Origin: Rhodocyclales bacterium | GTDB lineage: Bacteria > Pseudomonadota > Gammaproteobacteria > Burkholderiales > Rhodocyclaceae | Direction of reading: 5' to 3' | DNA: 64,000 nt | Assembly: GCA_016235165.1 (NCBI GenBank) | Contig: JACRLX010000020.1 | Span: forward strand, 46,576-110,575 | Shown: one piece after another, positions 44,378 to 53,477 of the stretch | Position numbering within the stretch: the stretch's first letter is position 1 | How the letters are laid out: each line of letters opens with the position of its first letter | Translations under genes and position numbers: made by a program | Notes under the pieces: generated by a model | Seen by the model: the letters and a program-made list of their open reading frames with translations, nothing else | Told to the model about the DNA's origin: nothing | Databases searched by the model: none

Positions 44378-45132
44378 CGACCCCGATTGCCGAAGACGAC
44401 CTGCACGCCTACGCGGATGGCCAGCTCGATGCCGCGCGCCTGACCCAGGTCGAAAGCTGGCTCGCCGCCCACCCCGAGCGGCGTGCCCGGCTTGAGGAGT
44501 GGCGTGCCCAGAGCGCCGCCCTGCACCGTGCCTATGATCGGGTGCTGGGCGAACCCTTGCCGGCGCGCCTGCTGCCGCCGGCGAATGCGCCGCGCTGGTT
44601 CGACCTGCGCAGGCTGGCGGCCGTGGCCTGGGTCACGCTGGGCCTGGTGCTGGGGTTCGCCCTGCGCGACCAGACCCTGTCCCGGGATGACAAGGCTGCC
44701 GTGGCGTCATTGCCGCGCCAGGCAGCGATCGCCCATGCCGTGTTCGTGCCGGAAGTGCGTCATCCGGTCGAGGTCGGCGCCGAACAGGAAGCCCATCTGG
44801 TGGCTTGGCTCTCCAAGCGCCTGGGCGCGCCGCTCAAGGCCCCGCAACTCGACAGTGCCGGCTACAAGCTGGTCGGCGGCCGCCTGCTGACCAGCGAAAG
44901 CGGCGAGGTGGCGCAGTTCATGTACGAGAACGCCGAAAAGAAACGCCTCACCCTGTATGTGCGCCGCGAGGCGCCCAAGGCCGCCGCTACCGCTTTCCGC
45001 TATGCCAGCGAGAATGGGGTCGATGTCTTCTACTGGACCGATTCCCGCTTCGGCTATGCGCTGTCCGGCAGCACCGGGCGCGAGGACATGCTGAACCTGG
45101 GGAGCCTGGTGTACAAGCAGTTCGGCGGTTGA
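44374..45132 (+). CDS. Anti-sigma factor (membrane-bound)
   Basis: 252 aa. N-terminal zinc-less anti-sigma-like helices (EDDLHAYADGQLDAARLTQVESWLAAHPE), one membrane helix (about 81-97), and a periplasmic domain with AVFVPEVRHPVEVGAEQEAHLVAWLSKRLGAPLKAPQL, typical of the group paired with ECF sigma factors in betaproteobacteria. It presumably holds the sigma factor inactive until a signal arrives across the inner membrane. Confidence 0.85.
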   Translation: MTTPIAEDDLHAYADGQLDAARLTQVESWLAAHPERRARLEEWRAQSAALHRAYDRVLGEPLPARLLPPANAPRWFDLRRLAAVAWVTLGLVLGFALRDQTLSRDDKAAVASLPRQAAIAHAVFVPEVRHPVEVGAEQEAHLVAWLSKRLGAPLKAPQLDSAGYKLVGGRLLTSESGEVAQFMYENAEKKRLTLYVRREAPKAAATAFRYASENGVDVFYWTDSRFGYALSGSTGREDMLNLGSLVYKQFGG

Positions 45133-45153
45133 TCGCCACCGTAGAACTACTTA

Positions 45154-45164
45154 TTGCGTCGCAA
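45154..45164. promoter_or_regulatory. Perfect palindrome before the MaoC-Pta gene
   Basis: TTGCG-T-CGCAA, 45 bases before the start codon. The TGC/GCA inner halves recall PhaR-type sites of polyhydroxyalkanoate regulators; this is only a resemblance. Confidence 0.35.
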
Positions 45165-45208
45165 CAAGTCCACAGTAAGATAGTGACGTTCGCTTAGGGA
45201 GCGGCGTC

Positions 45209-46624
45209 ATGACGACGGTTCAGGCCAGTACCACCGATTACATCGAAAACCGTACCTTCGACGAGATCGAGGTCGGCGACAGTTCCAGGCTGGTACGCAC
45301 GCTGCGCCAGGAAGACATCCAGATGTACGCCATCATGTCGGGCGACATCAACCCCTCGCACGTCGATCCGGAATACGCGCATTCCTCGATGCTGCGCGAG
45401 GTCATCGCCCACGGCATGTGGGGCGGCGCGCTGATCTCCAACGTGCTCGGCACCCAGTTCCCCGGCCCGGGAACGGTGTATGTGGACCAGACCCTGCATT
45501 TTGCGCATCCGGTGCGTGTCGGCGACACGCTGACGGTGACCATCACCTGCGAAAAGAAATTCCCGCGCAACCACCACATCGTCTTCGATTGCGTATGCAC
45601 CAACCAGGAAGGGCAGAAGGTGATCAGCGGCACCGCCGAGGTGCTGGCGCCGACCGAGAAGGTCAAGCGGCCGAAGGCCAAGCTGCCCGACTTCAAGCTT
45701 TCGGAAACGCGCAAGGCGCGCTTCGAACACCTGCTGGAAATCACCCGCGGACTGTCGCCGGTGTCGATGGCCGTGGCCCATCCCTGCGATGCCGAATCGC
45801 TCAAGGGCGCGCTGCTGGCACGCGATCGCGGCCTGATCATCCCCACATTGGTCGGCCCCGAAGAGAAGATCCGCCAGATCGCCGCGGCCAATGCGCTCGA
45901 CCTCCACGGCTGCACCCTGATCAACGTCGCCCACAGTCACGCCGCCGCCGAGGTCGCCGTCTCGCTGGCGCGCGAAGGCCAGGTCGAGGCGCTGATGAAG
46001 GGTTCGCTGCATACCGACGAACTGATGGGCGAGGTGATCGACAAATCCACCGGCCTGCGCACCGAGCGGCGCATCAGCCACGTCTTCCTGATGGACGTGC
46101 CGACCTACCCGCGCCTGCTGTTCATCACCGACGCGGCGGTGAATGTGGCGCCCAACCTGGAAGACAAGATCGACATCGTGCAAAACGCCATCGACCTCGC
46201 GCACATGCTGAAGGTTGCCGATCCCAAGGTGGCCATCCTCGCCGCCGTGGAAACCGTCAATCCCAAGATGCAGGCCACGCTCGATGCCGCGGCACTATGC
46301 AAGATGGCCGATCGCGGCCAGATTGCCGGCGGCCTGCTCGACGGCCCGCTGGCCTTCGACAACGCCATCTCGGTGGTGGCGGCGCGGACCAAGGGCATCA
46401 AGTCGGCCGTCGCCGGCCAGGCCGACATCCTGCTGGTGCCCGACATCGAATCCGGCAACATGCTGGCCAAGCAGCTCGAATACCTGGCCGACGCGCTGAC
46501 CGCCGGCATCGTGCTCGGCGCCCGCGTGCCCATCGTGCTCACCAGCCGCGCCGACTCCGCCGAGACCCGTACCGCCTCCACCGCCGTGGCCATGGTCATG
46601 GCCCATACCAGGCGCAAGAAATAA
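45209..46624 (+). CDS. Bifunctional MaoC-like hydratase / phosphate acetyltransferase
   Basis: 471 aa. Residues about 1-150 form a MaoC hot-dog domain with the hydratase motif YAIMSGDINPSHVDPEYA and AHGMWGGALIS; the remainder is a phosphotransacetylase/phosphotransbutyrylase domain (VSMAVAHPCDAESLKGALLARDRGLIIPTLVGP and DGPLAFDNAIS). The fused form is a recognised proteobacterial family. It would convert acyl-CoA to acyl phosphate, feeding the acetate kinase gene whose start overlaps its stop region. GGAG lies before ATG 45209. Confidence 0.9.
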   Translation: MTTVQASTTDYIENRTFDEIEVGDSSRLVRTLRQEDIQMYAIMSGDINPSHVDPEYAHSSMLREVIAHGMWGGALISNVLGTQFPGPGTVYVDQTLHFAHPVRVGDTLTVTITCEKKFPRNHHIVFDCVCTNQEGQKVISGTAEVLAPTEKVKRPKAKLPDFKLSETRKARFEHLLEITRGLSPVSMAVAHPCDAESLKGALLARDRGLIIPTLVGPEEKIRQIAAANALDLHGCTLINVAHSHAAAEVAVSLAREGQVEALMKGSLHTDELMGEVIDKSTGLRTERRISHVFLMDVPTYPRLLFITDAAVNVAPNLEDKIDIVQNAIDLAHMLKVADPKVAILAAVETVNPKMQATLDAAALCKMADRGQIAGGLLDGPLAFDNAISVVAARTKGIKSAVAGQADILLVPDIESGNMLAKQLEYLADALTAGIVLGARVPIVLTSRADSAETRTASTAVAMVMAHTRRKK

Positions 46625-47823
46625 TGGCCGACGCGATCCTCACCCTCAACGCCGGTTCCTCCTCGATCAAGTTCGCCCTCTTCGCCCGCGGCGTGGAGAT
46701 TCCGCAACAGCCGGAACTGGTGGGCCAGATCGACGGCATCGGTGCGGCCGGCCAGCCCGCCCATATCAAGATCAAGGATGCCACCGGGGCGGCGCTCGAC
46801 GACAGCGACCTCGAACTCGACGCACCCGGCAAGACCCCGCATCAGGCCGCGCTCGGCCGCCTGGTCGCCTGGCTGCGCGAACACGAGGCGGGCTGGAGCA
46901 TCGCCGGCGTCGGCCATCGCGTGGTCCATGGCGCGCAGCAGTTTTCGCAGCCGGTGGTGCTCGACGCGGCGATGGTCGCGGCCTTGCGCGGCTTCATTCC
47001 CCTGGCGCCCTTGCACCAGCCGCACAACCTGGCCGGCATCGAAGCCCTCGGCACCGCGCTGCCCGGCGTGCCGCAAGTGGCCTGTTTCGACACCGCATTC
47101 CACCGCAGCCAGCCCGAACTGGCGCAACTGTTCGCCCTGCCGCGCGCAATTACCGCCGAGGGCGTGCGCCGCTACGGCTTCCACGGCCTCTCCTACGAGT
47201 ACATCGCCGAGGCGCTGCCGCGCCACATCGATCCGGCGCGCGCGCGCGGTCGCGTGATCGTCGCCCACTTGGGCAACGGCGCCTCGATGTGCGCCATGCA
47301 TGACTTGAAGAGCCAGGCCTCGACCATGGGCTTCACCGCCGTCGACGGCCTGATGATGGGCACCCGCACCGGCAGCCTCGATCCCGGCGTGCTGCTCTAC
47401 CTGATGGACTATCGCGGCATGGGCTCAAAGGAACTCACGCGACTCCTGTACAAGGAATCCGGACTGCTCGGCGTTTCCGGCATCAGCCAGGACATGCGCA
47501 TATTGCTCGATTCCCCGGCCGCCGAGGCGCGCGAGGCCGTGGAACTCTTCTGCTATCGCATCCAGCGCGAAATCGGCTCGCTCGCCGCAGCGCTCGGCGG
47601 GCTCGACGCCCTGGTGTTCACCGGCGGCATCGGCGAACGCGGTGCCGCAATCAGGGAAAGGGTCTGTGCCGGTCTCGGCTGGCTCGGCGCCCATCTCGAC
47701 CCAGCCGCCAACGCCGCCAACGCAACGCGAATCTCCGGCGCGGAGAGCCGGATCGATGTCTGCGTCATACCCACCAACGAAGAGTGGATTATTGCCCGGC
47801 ACGCGGCGCGCCTGGTCCCTTGA
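46624..47823 (+). CDS. ackA: Acetate kinase
   Basis: 399 aa. ASKHA-fold kinase with LTLNAGSSSIKFALF at the N-terminus, VVHGAQQFSQP, FHGLSYEYIA, HLGNGASMCAM, MMGTRTGSLDPG and FTGGIGERGAAIRE. It makes ATP from acetyl phosphate or the reverse. ATG 46624 shares a base with the stop of the Pta fusion gene. Together they form an acetyl-CoA to acetate ATP-yielding route, or acetate activation. Substrate could also be propionate or butyrate. Confidence 0.94.
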   Translation: MADAILTLNAGSSSIKFALFARGVEIPQQPELVGQIDGIGAAGQPAHIKIKDATGAALDDSDLELDAPGKTPHQAALGRLVAWLREHEAGWSIAGVGHRVVHGAQQFSQPVVLDAAMVAALRGFIPLAPLHQPHNLAGIEALGTALPGVPQVACFDTAFHRSQPELAQLFALPRAITAEGVRRYGFHGLSYEYIAEALPRHIDPARARGRVIVAHLGNGASMCAMHDLKSQASTMGFTAVDGLMMGTRTGSLDPGVLLYLMDYRGMGSKELTRLLYKESGLLGVSGISQDMRILLDSPAAEAREAVELFCYRIQREIGSLAAALGGLDALVFTGGIGERGAAIRERVCAGLGWLGAHLDPAANAANATRISGAESRIDVCVIPTNEEWIIARHAARLVP

Positions 47824-48008
47824 ACTCTGCCACCGCGCACAGACTTGGTATGAAAGCAGGCACTTTCGCCGGACCCGGCACCATTACTGGCTGTCAACCC
47901 CCGTCAGCGGCCCATCAAGCAAATAGCGCCCCAATCCACGCTCAGGGCATGCCGTGAAAAGCAGCGCCATCCTGCTGTTTTTCTTCCGCTTTTAGCCCGA
48001 GAAAACAT

Positions 48009-48024
48009 ACTATATCTAGTAGGG
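48009..48024. promoter_or_regulatory. NrdR-like box 1
   Basis: AT-ACTATATCTAGT-AG: inner 12 bases match the palindromic NrdR consensus ACACTATATATAGTGT at all but one position. NrdR represses ribonucleotide reductase genes when dATP is ample. Confidence 0.68.
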
Positions 48025-48040
48025 AGCAGACGATGCTCGC

Positions 48041-48056
48041 ACTAGCATTATCAGTA
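48041..48056. promoter_or_regulatory. NrdR-like box 2 (degenerate)
   Basis: GCACTAGCATTATCAG begins exactly 32 bases after box 1, the normal three-turn NrdR spacing. Only the left half-site (CACTA) and part of the right (TTA) fit; believable mainly because of spacing. Confidence 0.38.
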
Positions 48057-48165
48057 AGCACCTGTTTTAACTAAACAAAAATTTTTTGCTTTTCTTGCCC
48101 GAAAGCCGGGGGTATGCTTCGCGGCTCACCGGTACCCAATAACAGAAAGTCCTTCGGAAGAGACC

Positions 48166-51060
48166 ATGACCACGACAATAAATAACACTGAGGAAACAAA
48201 TAATTACGAACACACCGGGCAAATGGGCCTGCCCCTGCCGCAAGAAATCTCCGGCGAAGTCCTGATCGAAAAATATGCCAAGGGCAGCGAGCGCGATGTC
48301 CGCGATGTGCGCAGCCGCGTTGCCCGCGCGCTGGCCTCGATCGAATCCGAGGATAAACGTGCCCAATGGGAGGCCCGTTTCCTCGATGCCCAGGAAAACG
48401 GCTTCGTGCCCGCCGGCCGCATCAACTCGGCCGCCGGCACCGACCTCTGCGCTACCCTGATCAACTGCTTCGTGCAGCCGGTGGGCGATTCGATTTCCGA
48501 GATCGTCGACGGTCGCCCCGGCATCTACACCGCCCTGCTGCAGGCTGCCGAGACCATGCGCCGCGGCGGCGGCGTCGGCTATGACTTCTCCTCGATCCGC
48601 CCGATCGGCGCCCACGTCAAGGGTACGCAGTCGCGCGCCTCGGGCCCCGTCTCCTACATGCGCGTCTTCGACCGTTCCTGTGAGACCGTCGAGTCCGCCG
48701 GTTCGCGCCGTGGCGCGCAGATGGGCGTGCTGCGCTGCGACCACCCCGACATCGAGGAATTCATCCATGCCAAGGATGCCGGCGACCTGACCAACTTCAA
48801 CATCTCGGTCGGCGTCACCGACCCCTTCATGGCCGCCGTGGAAGCCGACGGCGACGTCGAACTGACCCACCGCGCCGCGCCCTCGCCCGATGCCCTGGCC
48901 GCCGGCGCCTACCAGCGCAACGACGGCATGTGGGTCTATCGCAAGGTGCGCGCGCGCGATCTGTGGGAGCAGATCATGCGCTCCACCTACGACCACGCCG
49001 AGCCGGGCATCCTCTTCCTCGACCGCATGAACAAGGACAACAACCTCTACTACTGCGAGACCATCGAGGCCACCAATCCCTGTGCCGAGCAACCGCTGCC
49101 GCCCTACGGCTGCTGCTGCCTGGGCTCGATCAACCTGACGCTGTTCGTCCGCGATCCCTTCGGCAAGTCACCCAGCTTCGACTTCGCCGCCTTCGGCAAG
49201 GTGATCGACACCTCGGTGCGCATGCTCGACAACGTGCTCGACGCCACCCACTGGCCGCTGGAGCAGCAACTCAAGGAGGCGCAGAACAAGCGCCGCGTCG
49301 GTTTGGGCTTCACCGGCCTCGGCGATGCCCTGATCATGCTCAAGCTGCGCTACGACAGCGACGGCGCGCGCGACATGGCGGCCAGGATCTCGGAGTACAT
49401 GCGCGACCGCGCCTACCAGTATTCGGTGGAGCTGGCCAAGGAGCGCGGCGCCTTCCCGCTGTTCAACGCCGACCTCTACCTCTCCGGCGGCAATTTCGCC
49501 TCGCGCCTGCCGCAGGACATCAAGGACAGCATCCGCAAGCATGGCCTGCGCAATTCGCACCTGCTGTCGATCGCGCCCACCGGCACCATCAGCCTGGCCT
49601 TCGCCGACAACGCCTCCAACGGCATTGAGCCGCCCTTCTCCTGGACCTACACGCGCAAGAAGCGCATGGCCGACGGCACCTTCAAGGAATACGCGGTCGA
49701 GGACTACGCCTGGCGCCTCTACAAGCACCAGGGCGGCGACGTCTCCAGGCTGCCCGAGTACTTCGTCACTGCGCTGGAAATCTCGGCTCAGGCCCACGAG
49801 CGCATGGTGGCCGCGGTGGCGCCCTATGTCGACACCTCGATCTCGAAGACGGTAAATGTGCCGGCTGACTATCCCTATGCCGATTTCGAAGATCTCTACA
49901 TGGTGGCCTGGAAGTCCGGCCTCAAGGGCCTCGCCACCTACCGCCCCAACTCGGTGCTGGGCAGCGTGCTGTCGGTGACGCCGACCGCCACCGAAACCGC
50001 GCAGAAGCAGCCGCAGGACGTGACCATCGACCACGCCAACCGGCGCCTGTCGATCGGCGCCCTGCCCGCGCCGGTGCTGGCTTCCCTGCGCTGGCCTGGC
50101 CGGCCGCGCATGGCCGACGGCAACACGGCCTGGACCTACATGGTCGAGGCCCCGCACGGCGAATTCGCCCTGTTCGTCGGCCAGATCGAGAACGACATGG
50201 GCCGTGCCCTGCCCTTCGAAGTCTGGGTCAATGGCACCGAGCAGCCGCGCGGCATCGGCGCCGTGGCCAAGACCCTGTCGATGGACATGCGCGCCAACGA
50301 CAAGGCCTGGCTCAAGCTCAAGCTCGACGCCCTGGCCAAGACCCAGGACGATGACGCCTTCGAACTGCCGATGCCGCCCAATGGCGAGAGGAAGCTGGTG
50401 CCTGGCGTGGTCTCGGCGCTGGCCCAGGTGGTGCGCTACCGTTGCGAAAAGCTCGGCGCCCTGGAAGGCACCGAGGCGACGCCGGTGATCGACTGCATGT
50501 TCAGCCGCGACGAGCCCAAGACCGGCACCGACGGTACCCTGTCGTGGACGGTGGATGTGGTGAACCCCGCGGCCGGCGAGGAGTTCGTGCTCGGCCTCAA
50601 GGAAATCACCCTGCCCGACGGTGTCACGCGGCCCTATTCGGTGTGGCTCTCCGGCCACTACCCGCGCGCCCTGGACGGCCTGACGCGCCTGCTCTCGCTC
50701 GACATGCGCGTGCTCGACCCGGCCTGGATCGGCATGAAGCTGCGCAAGCTGACCAATTACGCCGAGCCGCTGGGCGACTTCATGGCGCGCGTACCGGGTT
50801 CCAGCAAACAGCAGAACTGGCCCTCGACCGTGGCCTATGTCGCGCGCCTGATCATGCATCGCTACGCGATGCTCGGCATCCTCGACGAGAACGGCTACCC
50901 GACGCGCGAAATGGGCATCCTCGAAGTGCCCGAGCAGAAGAGCGGCGGCGTCAAGGTGATGCAGGGCTCGCTGTGCGCCGAATGCGGCAATTACACCGTC
51001 ATCCGCAAGGACGGCTGTGACTTCTGCTCCGCCTGCGGCGCGGTGGGCAGCTGCGGCTGA
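48166..51060 (+). CDS. nrdJ: Class II (adenosylcobalamin-dependent) ribonucleotide reductase
   Basis: 964 aa. It reduces ribonucleotides to deoxyribonucleotides with a B12-generated radical, independent of oxygen. The N-terminus contains [24 protein letters not shown] (first redox Cys), the core [21 protein letters not shown] carries the N-x-C-x-E catalytic motif, and [22 protein letters not shown] follows. Beyond residue about 600 lies a duplicated TSCPD-type region, then a zinc-type CAECGN-x10-CDFCSACG end that provides the reducing Cys. No nrdB partner is near. NrdR-like boxes precede it and a strong terminator follows. Confidence 0.95.
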   Translation: MTTTINNTEETNNYEHTGQMGLPLPQEISGEVLIEKYAKGSERDVRDVRSRVARALASIESEDKRAQWEARFLDAQENGFVPAGRINSAAGTDLCATLINCFVQPVGDSISEIVDGRPGIYTALLQAAETMRRGGGVGYDFSSIRPIGAHVKGTQSRASGPVSYMRVFDRSCETVESAGSRRGAQMGVLRCDHPDIEEFIHAKDAGDLTNFNISVGVTDPFMAAVEADGDVELTHRAAPSPDALAAGAYQRNDGMWVYRKVRARDLWEQIMRSTYDHAEPGILFLDRMNKDNNLYYCETIEATNPCAEQPLPPYGCCCLGSINLTLFVRDPFGKSPSFDFAAFGKVIDTSVRMLDNVLDATHWPLEQQLKEAQNKRRVGLGFTGLGDALIMLKLRYDSDGARDMAARISEYMRDRAYQYSVELAKERGAFPLFNADLYLSGGNFASRLPQDIKDSIRKHGLRNSHLLSIAPTGTISLAFADNASNGIEPPFSWTYTRKKRMADGTFKEYAVEDYAWRLYKHQGGDVSRLPEYFVTALEISAQAHERMVAAVAPYVDTSISKTVNVPADYPYADFEDLYMVAWKSGLKGLATYRPNSVLGSVLSVTPTATETAQKQPQDVTIDHANRRLSIGALPAPVLASLRWPGRPRMADGNTAWTYMVEAPHGEFALFVGQIENDMGRALPFEVWVNGTEQPRGIGAVAKTLSMDMRANDKAWLKLKLDALAKTQDDDAFELPMPPNGERKLVPGVVSALAQVVRYRCEKLGALEGTEATPVIDCMFSRDEPKTGTDGTLSWTVDVVNPAAGEEFVLGLKEITLPDGVTRPYSVWLSGHYPRALDGLTRLLSLDMRVLDPAWIGMKLRKLTNYAEPLGDFMARVPGSSKQQNWPSTVAYVARLIMHRYAMLGILDENGYPTREMGILEVPEQKSGGVKVMQGSLCAECGNYTVIRKDGCDFCSACGAVGSCG

Positions 51061-51081
51061 CGCTTCCGGTCTCTACGCCAG

Positions 51082-51115
51082 AAAGCCCCGGCAGCGAAAG
51101 CTGACCGGGGCTTTT
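51082..51115 (+). terminator. Rho-independent terminator of nrdJ
   Basis: AAAGCCCCGG ... CCGGGGCTTT stem, with an inner CAGC-GAAA-GCTG hairpin and a T5 tail, 22 bases after the nrdJ stop. It fits a classical terminator. Confidence 0.88.
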
Positions 51116-51147
51116 TCCTGATCACCGTTGACGGAGCGACACTATCC

Positions 51148-52044
51148 ATGAGCGACATCCAGCGATTCGGTCCGGTATCCGTCCATCTTGGCGAAAAATC
51201 CGGCAAGTATCCCGATGGCAACCAGGTCATCGTCCATGGCGCCGAGGCACGCGTGGCCTTCGACACGCCGCTGGTGGCCAATCGCATCGGCAAGGATTTC
51301 GACGACGTGGACCTGGTCATCCTCGGTCACGCCCACGAGGACCACATGGCCGGCCTGCGCCGCGTACCGCGCGCCCGGGTGCAGGCGCACGAGGCCGACC
51401 TCGCCGCCGTGCAGTCCTGGGAAGGCCTCAAGGTGCATTACGGCTATCCCGAGGAGGTGATGCCGTCGATGCGCCAGATGATCGATCGCGATTTTTTCTA
51501 CCATCCGCGCCCCGACGCCACCGCCTACCGCGATGGCAGCGCCTGGGAACTCGGCGGCGGCCTGCGCATCCATGCCCGCCATCTGCCCGGCCACACCTCG
51601 GGGCATTGCGCGCTGGTGGTGGAAAGCGAGGGGCTGGCCTTCATCGGCGACATCGACCTCACCGGCTTCGGCCCCTATTACGGCGACCGCAGCTCCAGCC
51701 TCGCCGCGTTTCGCCGCAGCCTGCGCGAGGTGGCGGACATCGACGCGCACATCTGGGTCACCTCGCACCACCGCGCCGTGATCACCGAGCGCGCGCAATT
51801 CCTCGCCGACCTGGCGAGGTTCACGGCCAGAATCGACGAGCGCGGCGAGAAACTGCTCGGCTACCTGCGCGAGAAGCCGCACACGCTGGCGGAACTGGTG
51901 CGGCGGCGGCTGCTCTATCCGCCCGGCTTCAGCCTGCCCTACGTCGAGAGCGCCGAGGAGAATTCAATCCGCATGCACCTGGACGAACTGCTGGCGCAGG
52001 GATTGGCGCGAGTGGATGGCGGCGACTACACCGCCGCGGTTTGA
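51148..52044 (+). CDS. Metallo-beta-lactamase-fold hydrolase
   Basis: 298 aa. Metal-binding motif H-x-H-x-D-H in LGHAHEDHMAG (about residues 60-67), later His in HLPGHTSGHCAL and Asp in FIGDIDLTGF, and His in TSHHRAV. A C-terminal winged-helix-like part (KPHTLAELVRRRLLYPPG ... HLDELLAQGLARV) follows, as in LACTB2-like hydrolases. Substrate unknown, possibly a thioester or nucleic acid. ATG 51148 follows the nrdJ terminator. Confidence 0.88.
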   Translation: MSDIQRFGPVSVHLGEKSGKYPDGNQVIVHGAEARVAFDTPLVANRIGKDFDDVDLVILGHAHEDHMAGLRRVPRARVQAHEADLAAVQSWEGLKVHYGYPEEVMPSMRQMIDRDFFYHPRPDATAYRDGSAWELGGGLRIHARHLPGHTSGHCALVVESEGLAFIGDIDLTGFGPYYGDRSSSLAAFRRSLREVADIDAHIWVTSHHRAVITERAQFLADLARFTARIDERGEKLLGYLREKPHTLAELVRRRLLYPPGFSLPYVESAEENSIRMHLDELLAQGLARVDGGDYTAAV

Positions 52045-52069
52045 CCGGCAGTGGGCCGGAGCGCCGAAT

Positions 52070-52095
52070 CGCCGTATCGCCAGCGCCGACTTTCG
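52070..52095 (+). repeat. Dispersed 26-27 bp motif, copy E
   Basis: CGCCGTATCGCC followed by AGCGCCGACTTTCG, filling most of the short spacer between two convergent genes (hydrolase and kinase). One of the cleanest copies. Confidence 0.6.
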
Positions 52096-52106
52096 ACCCG
52101 CGTGGC

Positions 52107-53381
52107 TCAGGTACTGACGCGGGTGATGCGCTCGTCCGACAGCGCCAGCCGGTCCACCAATGCATGCAGCATGGCGGTGGCGACGGCCAACTGGCAGTTC
52201 TTGCTGGTGCCGTTCAGCACGCCGAGCGGAAACTCGGCGATCAGCGCTTCGCTGGTGGTTTCCGCCGTCGCCTGACGCGGCATCAGGCCCGCCTTCATGT
52301 AGGCCATCTCGCCAAAGTATTCGCCGGCGCGCAGCATGTTCAGCAGCCGGCCGTTCTTGGTCACGGTCACCTCGCCGCTGGCGAGGCAGAACAGGCTGCC
52401 GCCCTCCTCGCCCTCGCGCATCAGCATCGTGCGCGCCGGCACCCGCCGCCACAGCGCGGCATACACCAGTTCCCATATCTCGGCATCGCTGAGCGACGCC
52501 AGTACCTCGATGCGGCGCAGGCCGCCGAAGCGTTCGCTGTCCGGGATCGCGTTGTGCACGCTGCCCAGGCGCCCGACGGCGGCCAGGTCGAGCGCCAGCT
52601 CGGCCCATGACGGATAGCGCTCCTCCGGTGCCTTGCGCAACATGGTCAGCACCATGCGGTCGATGCCTTCGGACAGTTCCGGACGCAAGCGGCTGGGCGG
52701 CTGCGGATCGGCCAGGGCAATCCTGGAAAACAGTTCGGCCAGGCTCTTGCCGATGAAGGGGCGCTCGCCGGTGAACAATTCGTAAAACACCACGCCCAGC
52801 GCGAACATGTCGCTCTGGAAACCCAGGGGCTGGCCGCTGAGCTGTTCCGGCGACATGTAGCCCGGCGATCCGATGTTGGCGATCTGGGTCTTTTCCGCGT
52901 TGTGCCAATACGCCGCGCCGAAATCGACGACCTTGATGTTGGTGCCGCTCGCCACCATGATGTTGGCCGGCTTGATGTCGCGGTGGACCACGCCCTGGCG
53001 GAAGGCGTAATCGAGCGCGCCGCAGGACTTGAAGGCCATCTCGATCGCCTGCTCCACCGGCAACAGGGCGCCGGGCAGGGTGAACTGCGACAGATCGCCG
53101 CCCGGCACGTACTCCAGCGCCAGGTAGCCGGATTCCTCGCCGATCGCCGCGTCGAGAATGGCGGCAATGTGCGGATGCGACAGCCGCCCGGTCAGCGAAG
53201 CCTCGTTGAGGAACTGCTTCAGGCGCTTGCGATCCTGCGTCCCGTTCGTAACCGCCGCTGCATCCAGCACCTTGAGCGCAACCTCGGCGCCGGAAAACGT
53301 GTCCTGCGCCAGATACACCGTGCCGCTGGCGCCCTTGCCCAGCAGGCGGATCGGCTGGTATTTGCCGTAATTGGTAGCCAT
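52107..53381 (-). CDS. Ser/Thr protein kinase with cyclic-nucleotide-binding domain
   Basis: 424 aa. Hanks-type kinase domain (residues 1-270): P-loop LGKGASGTVYLAQD, Lys in VALKVLD, catalytic loop VVHRDIKPANIMV, DFGAAYW and GSPGYMSPEQL. C-terminal cNMP-binding fold (about 300-410): REGEEGGSLFCLASGEVTVTKNGRLLNML and AGEYFGEMAYM. The kinase may be gated by a small ligand; target unknown. Start at ATG 53381 (MATNYGKYQPIRLL) rather than upstream in-frame codons, which lack a ribosome site. Confidence 0.9.
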   Translation of the reverse strand: MATNYGKYQPIRLLGKGASGTVYLAQDTFSGAEVALKVLDAAAVTNGTQDRKRLKQFLNEASLTGRLSHPHIAAILDAAIGEESGYLALEYVPGGDLSQFTLPGALLPVEQAIEMAFKSCGALDYAFRQGVVHRDIKPANIMVASGTNIKVVDFGAAYWHNAEKTQIANIGSPGYMSPEQLSGQPLGFQSDMFALGVVFYELFTGERPFIGKSLAELFSRIALADPQPPSRLRPELSEGIDRMVLTMLRKAPEERYPSWAELALDLAAVGRLGSVHNAIPDSERFGGLRRIEVLASLSDAEIWELVYAALWRRVPARTMLMREGEEGGSLFCLASGEVTVTKNGRLLNMLRAGEYFGEMAYMKAGLMPRQATAETTSEALIAEFPLGVLNGTSKNCQLAVATAMLHALVDRLALSDERITRVST

Positions 53382-53477
53382 CGCAGTGTCCCTCACGCGG
53401 CGCCAGGGGCCGCACACCGGGCAATATACACGCCACGCCCGTGCCGCCGGCCACGGCGAGCAGGCGGCGGTTCGCAG

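Larger units (their letters stand above)
47824..48165 (+). other. Intergenic region before nrdJ
   Basis: 342 bases without a credible gene. AT content rises in its last 130 bases. It holds two NrdR-like boxes (48009 and 48041) and presumably the nrdJ promoter. No cobalamin riboswitch features were recognised. Confidence 0.6.

Noticed and set aside
47824..48165. Cobalamin riboswitch before nrdJ
   Set aside because: No B12-box-like sequence or long structured leader was recognisable; the region fits NrdR control instead.
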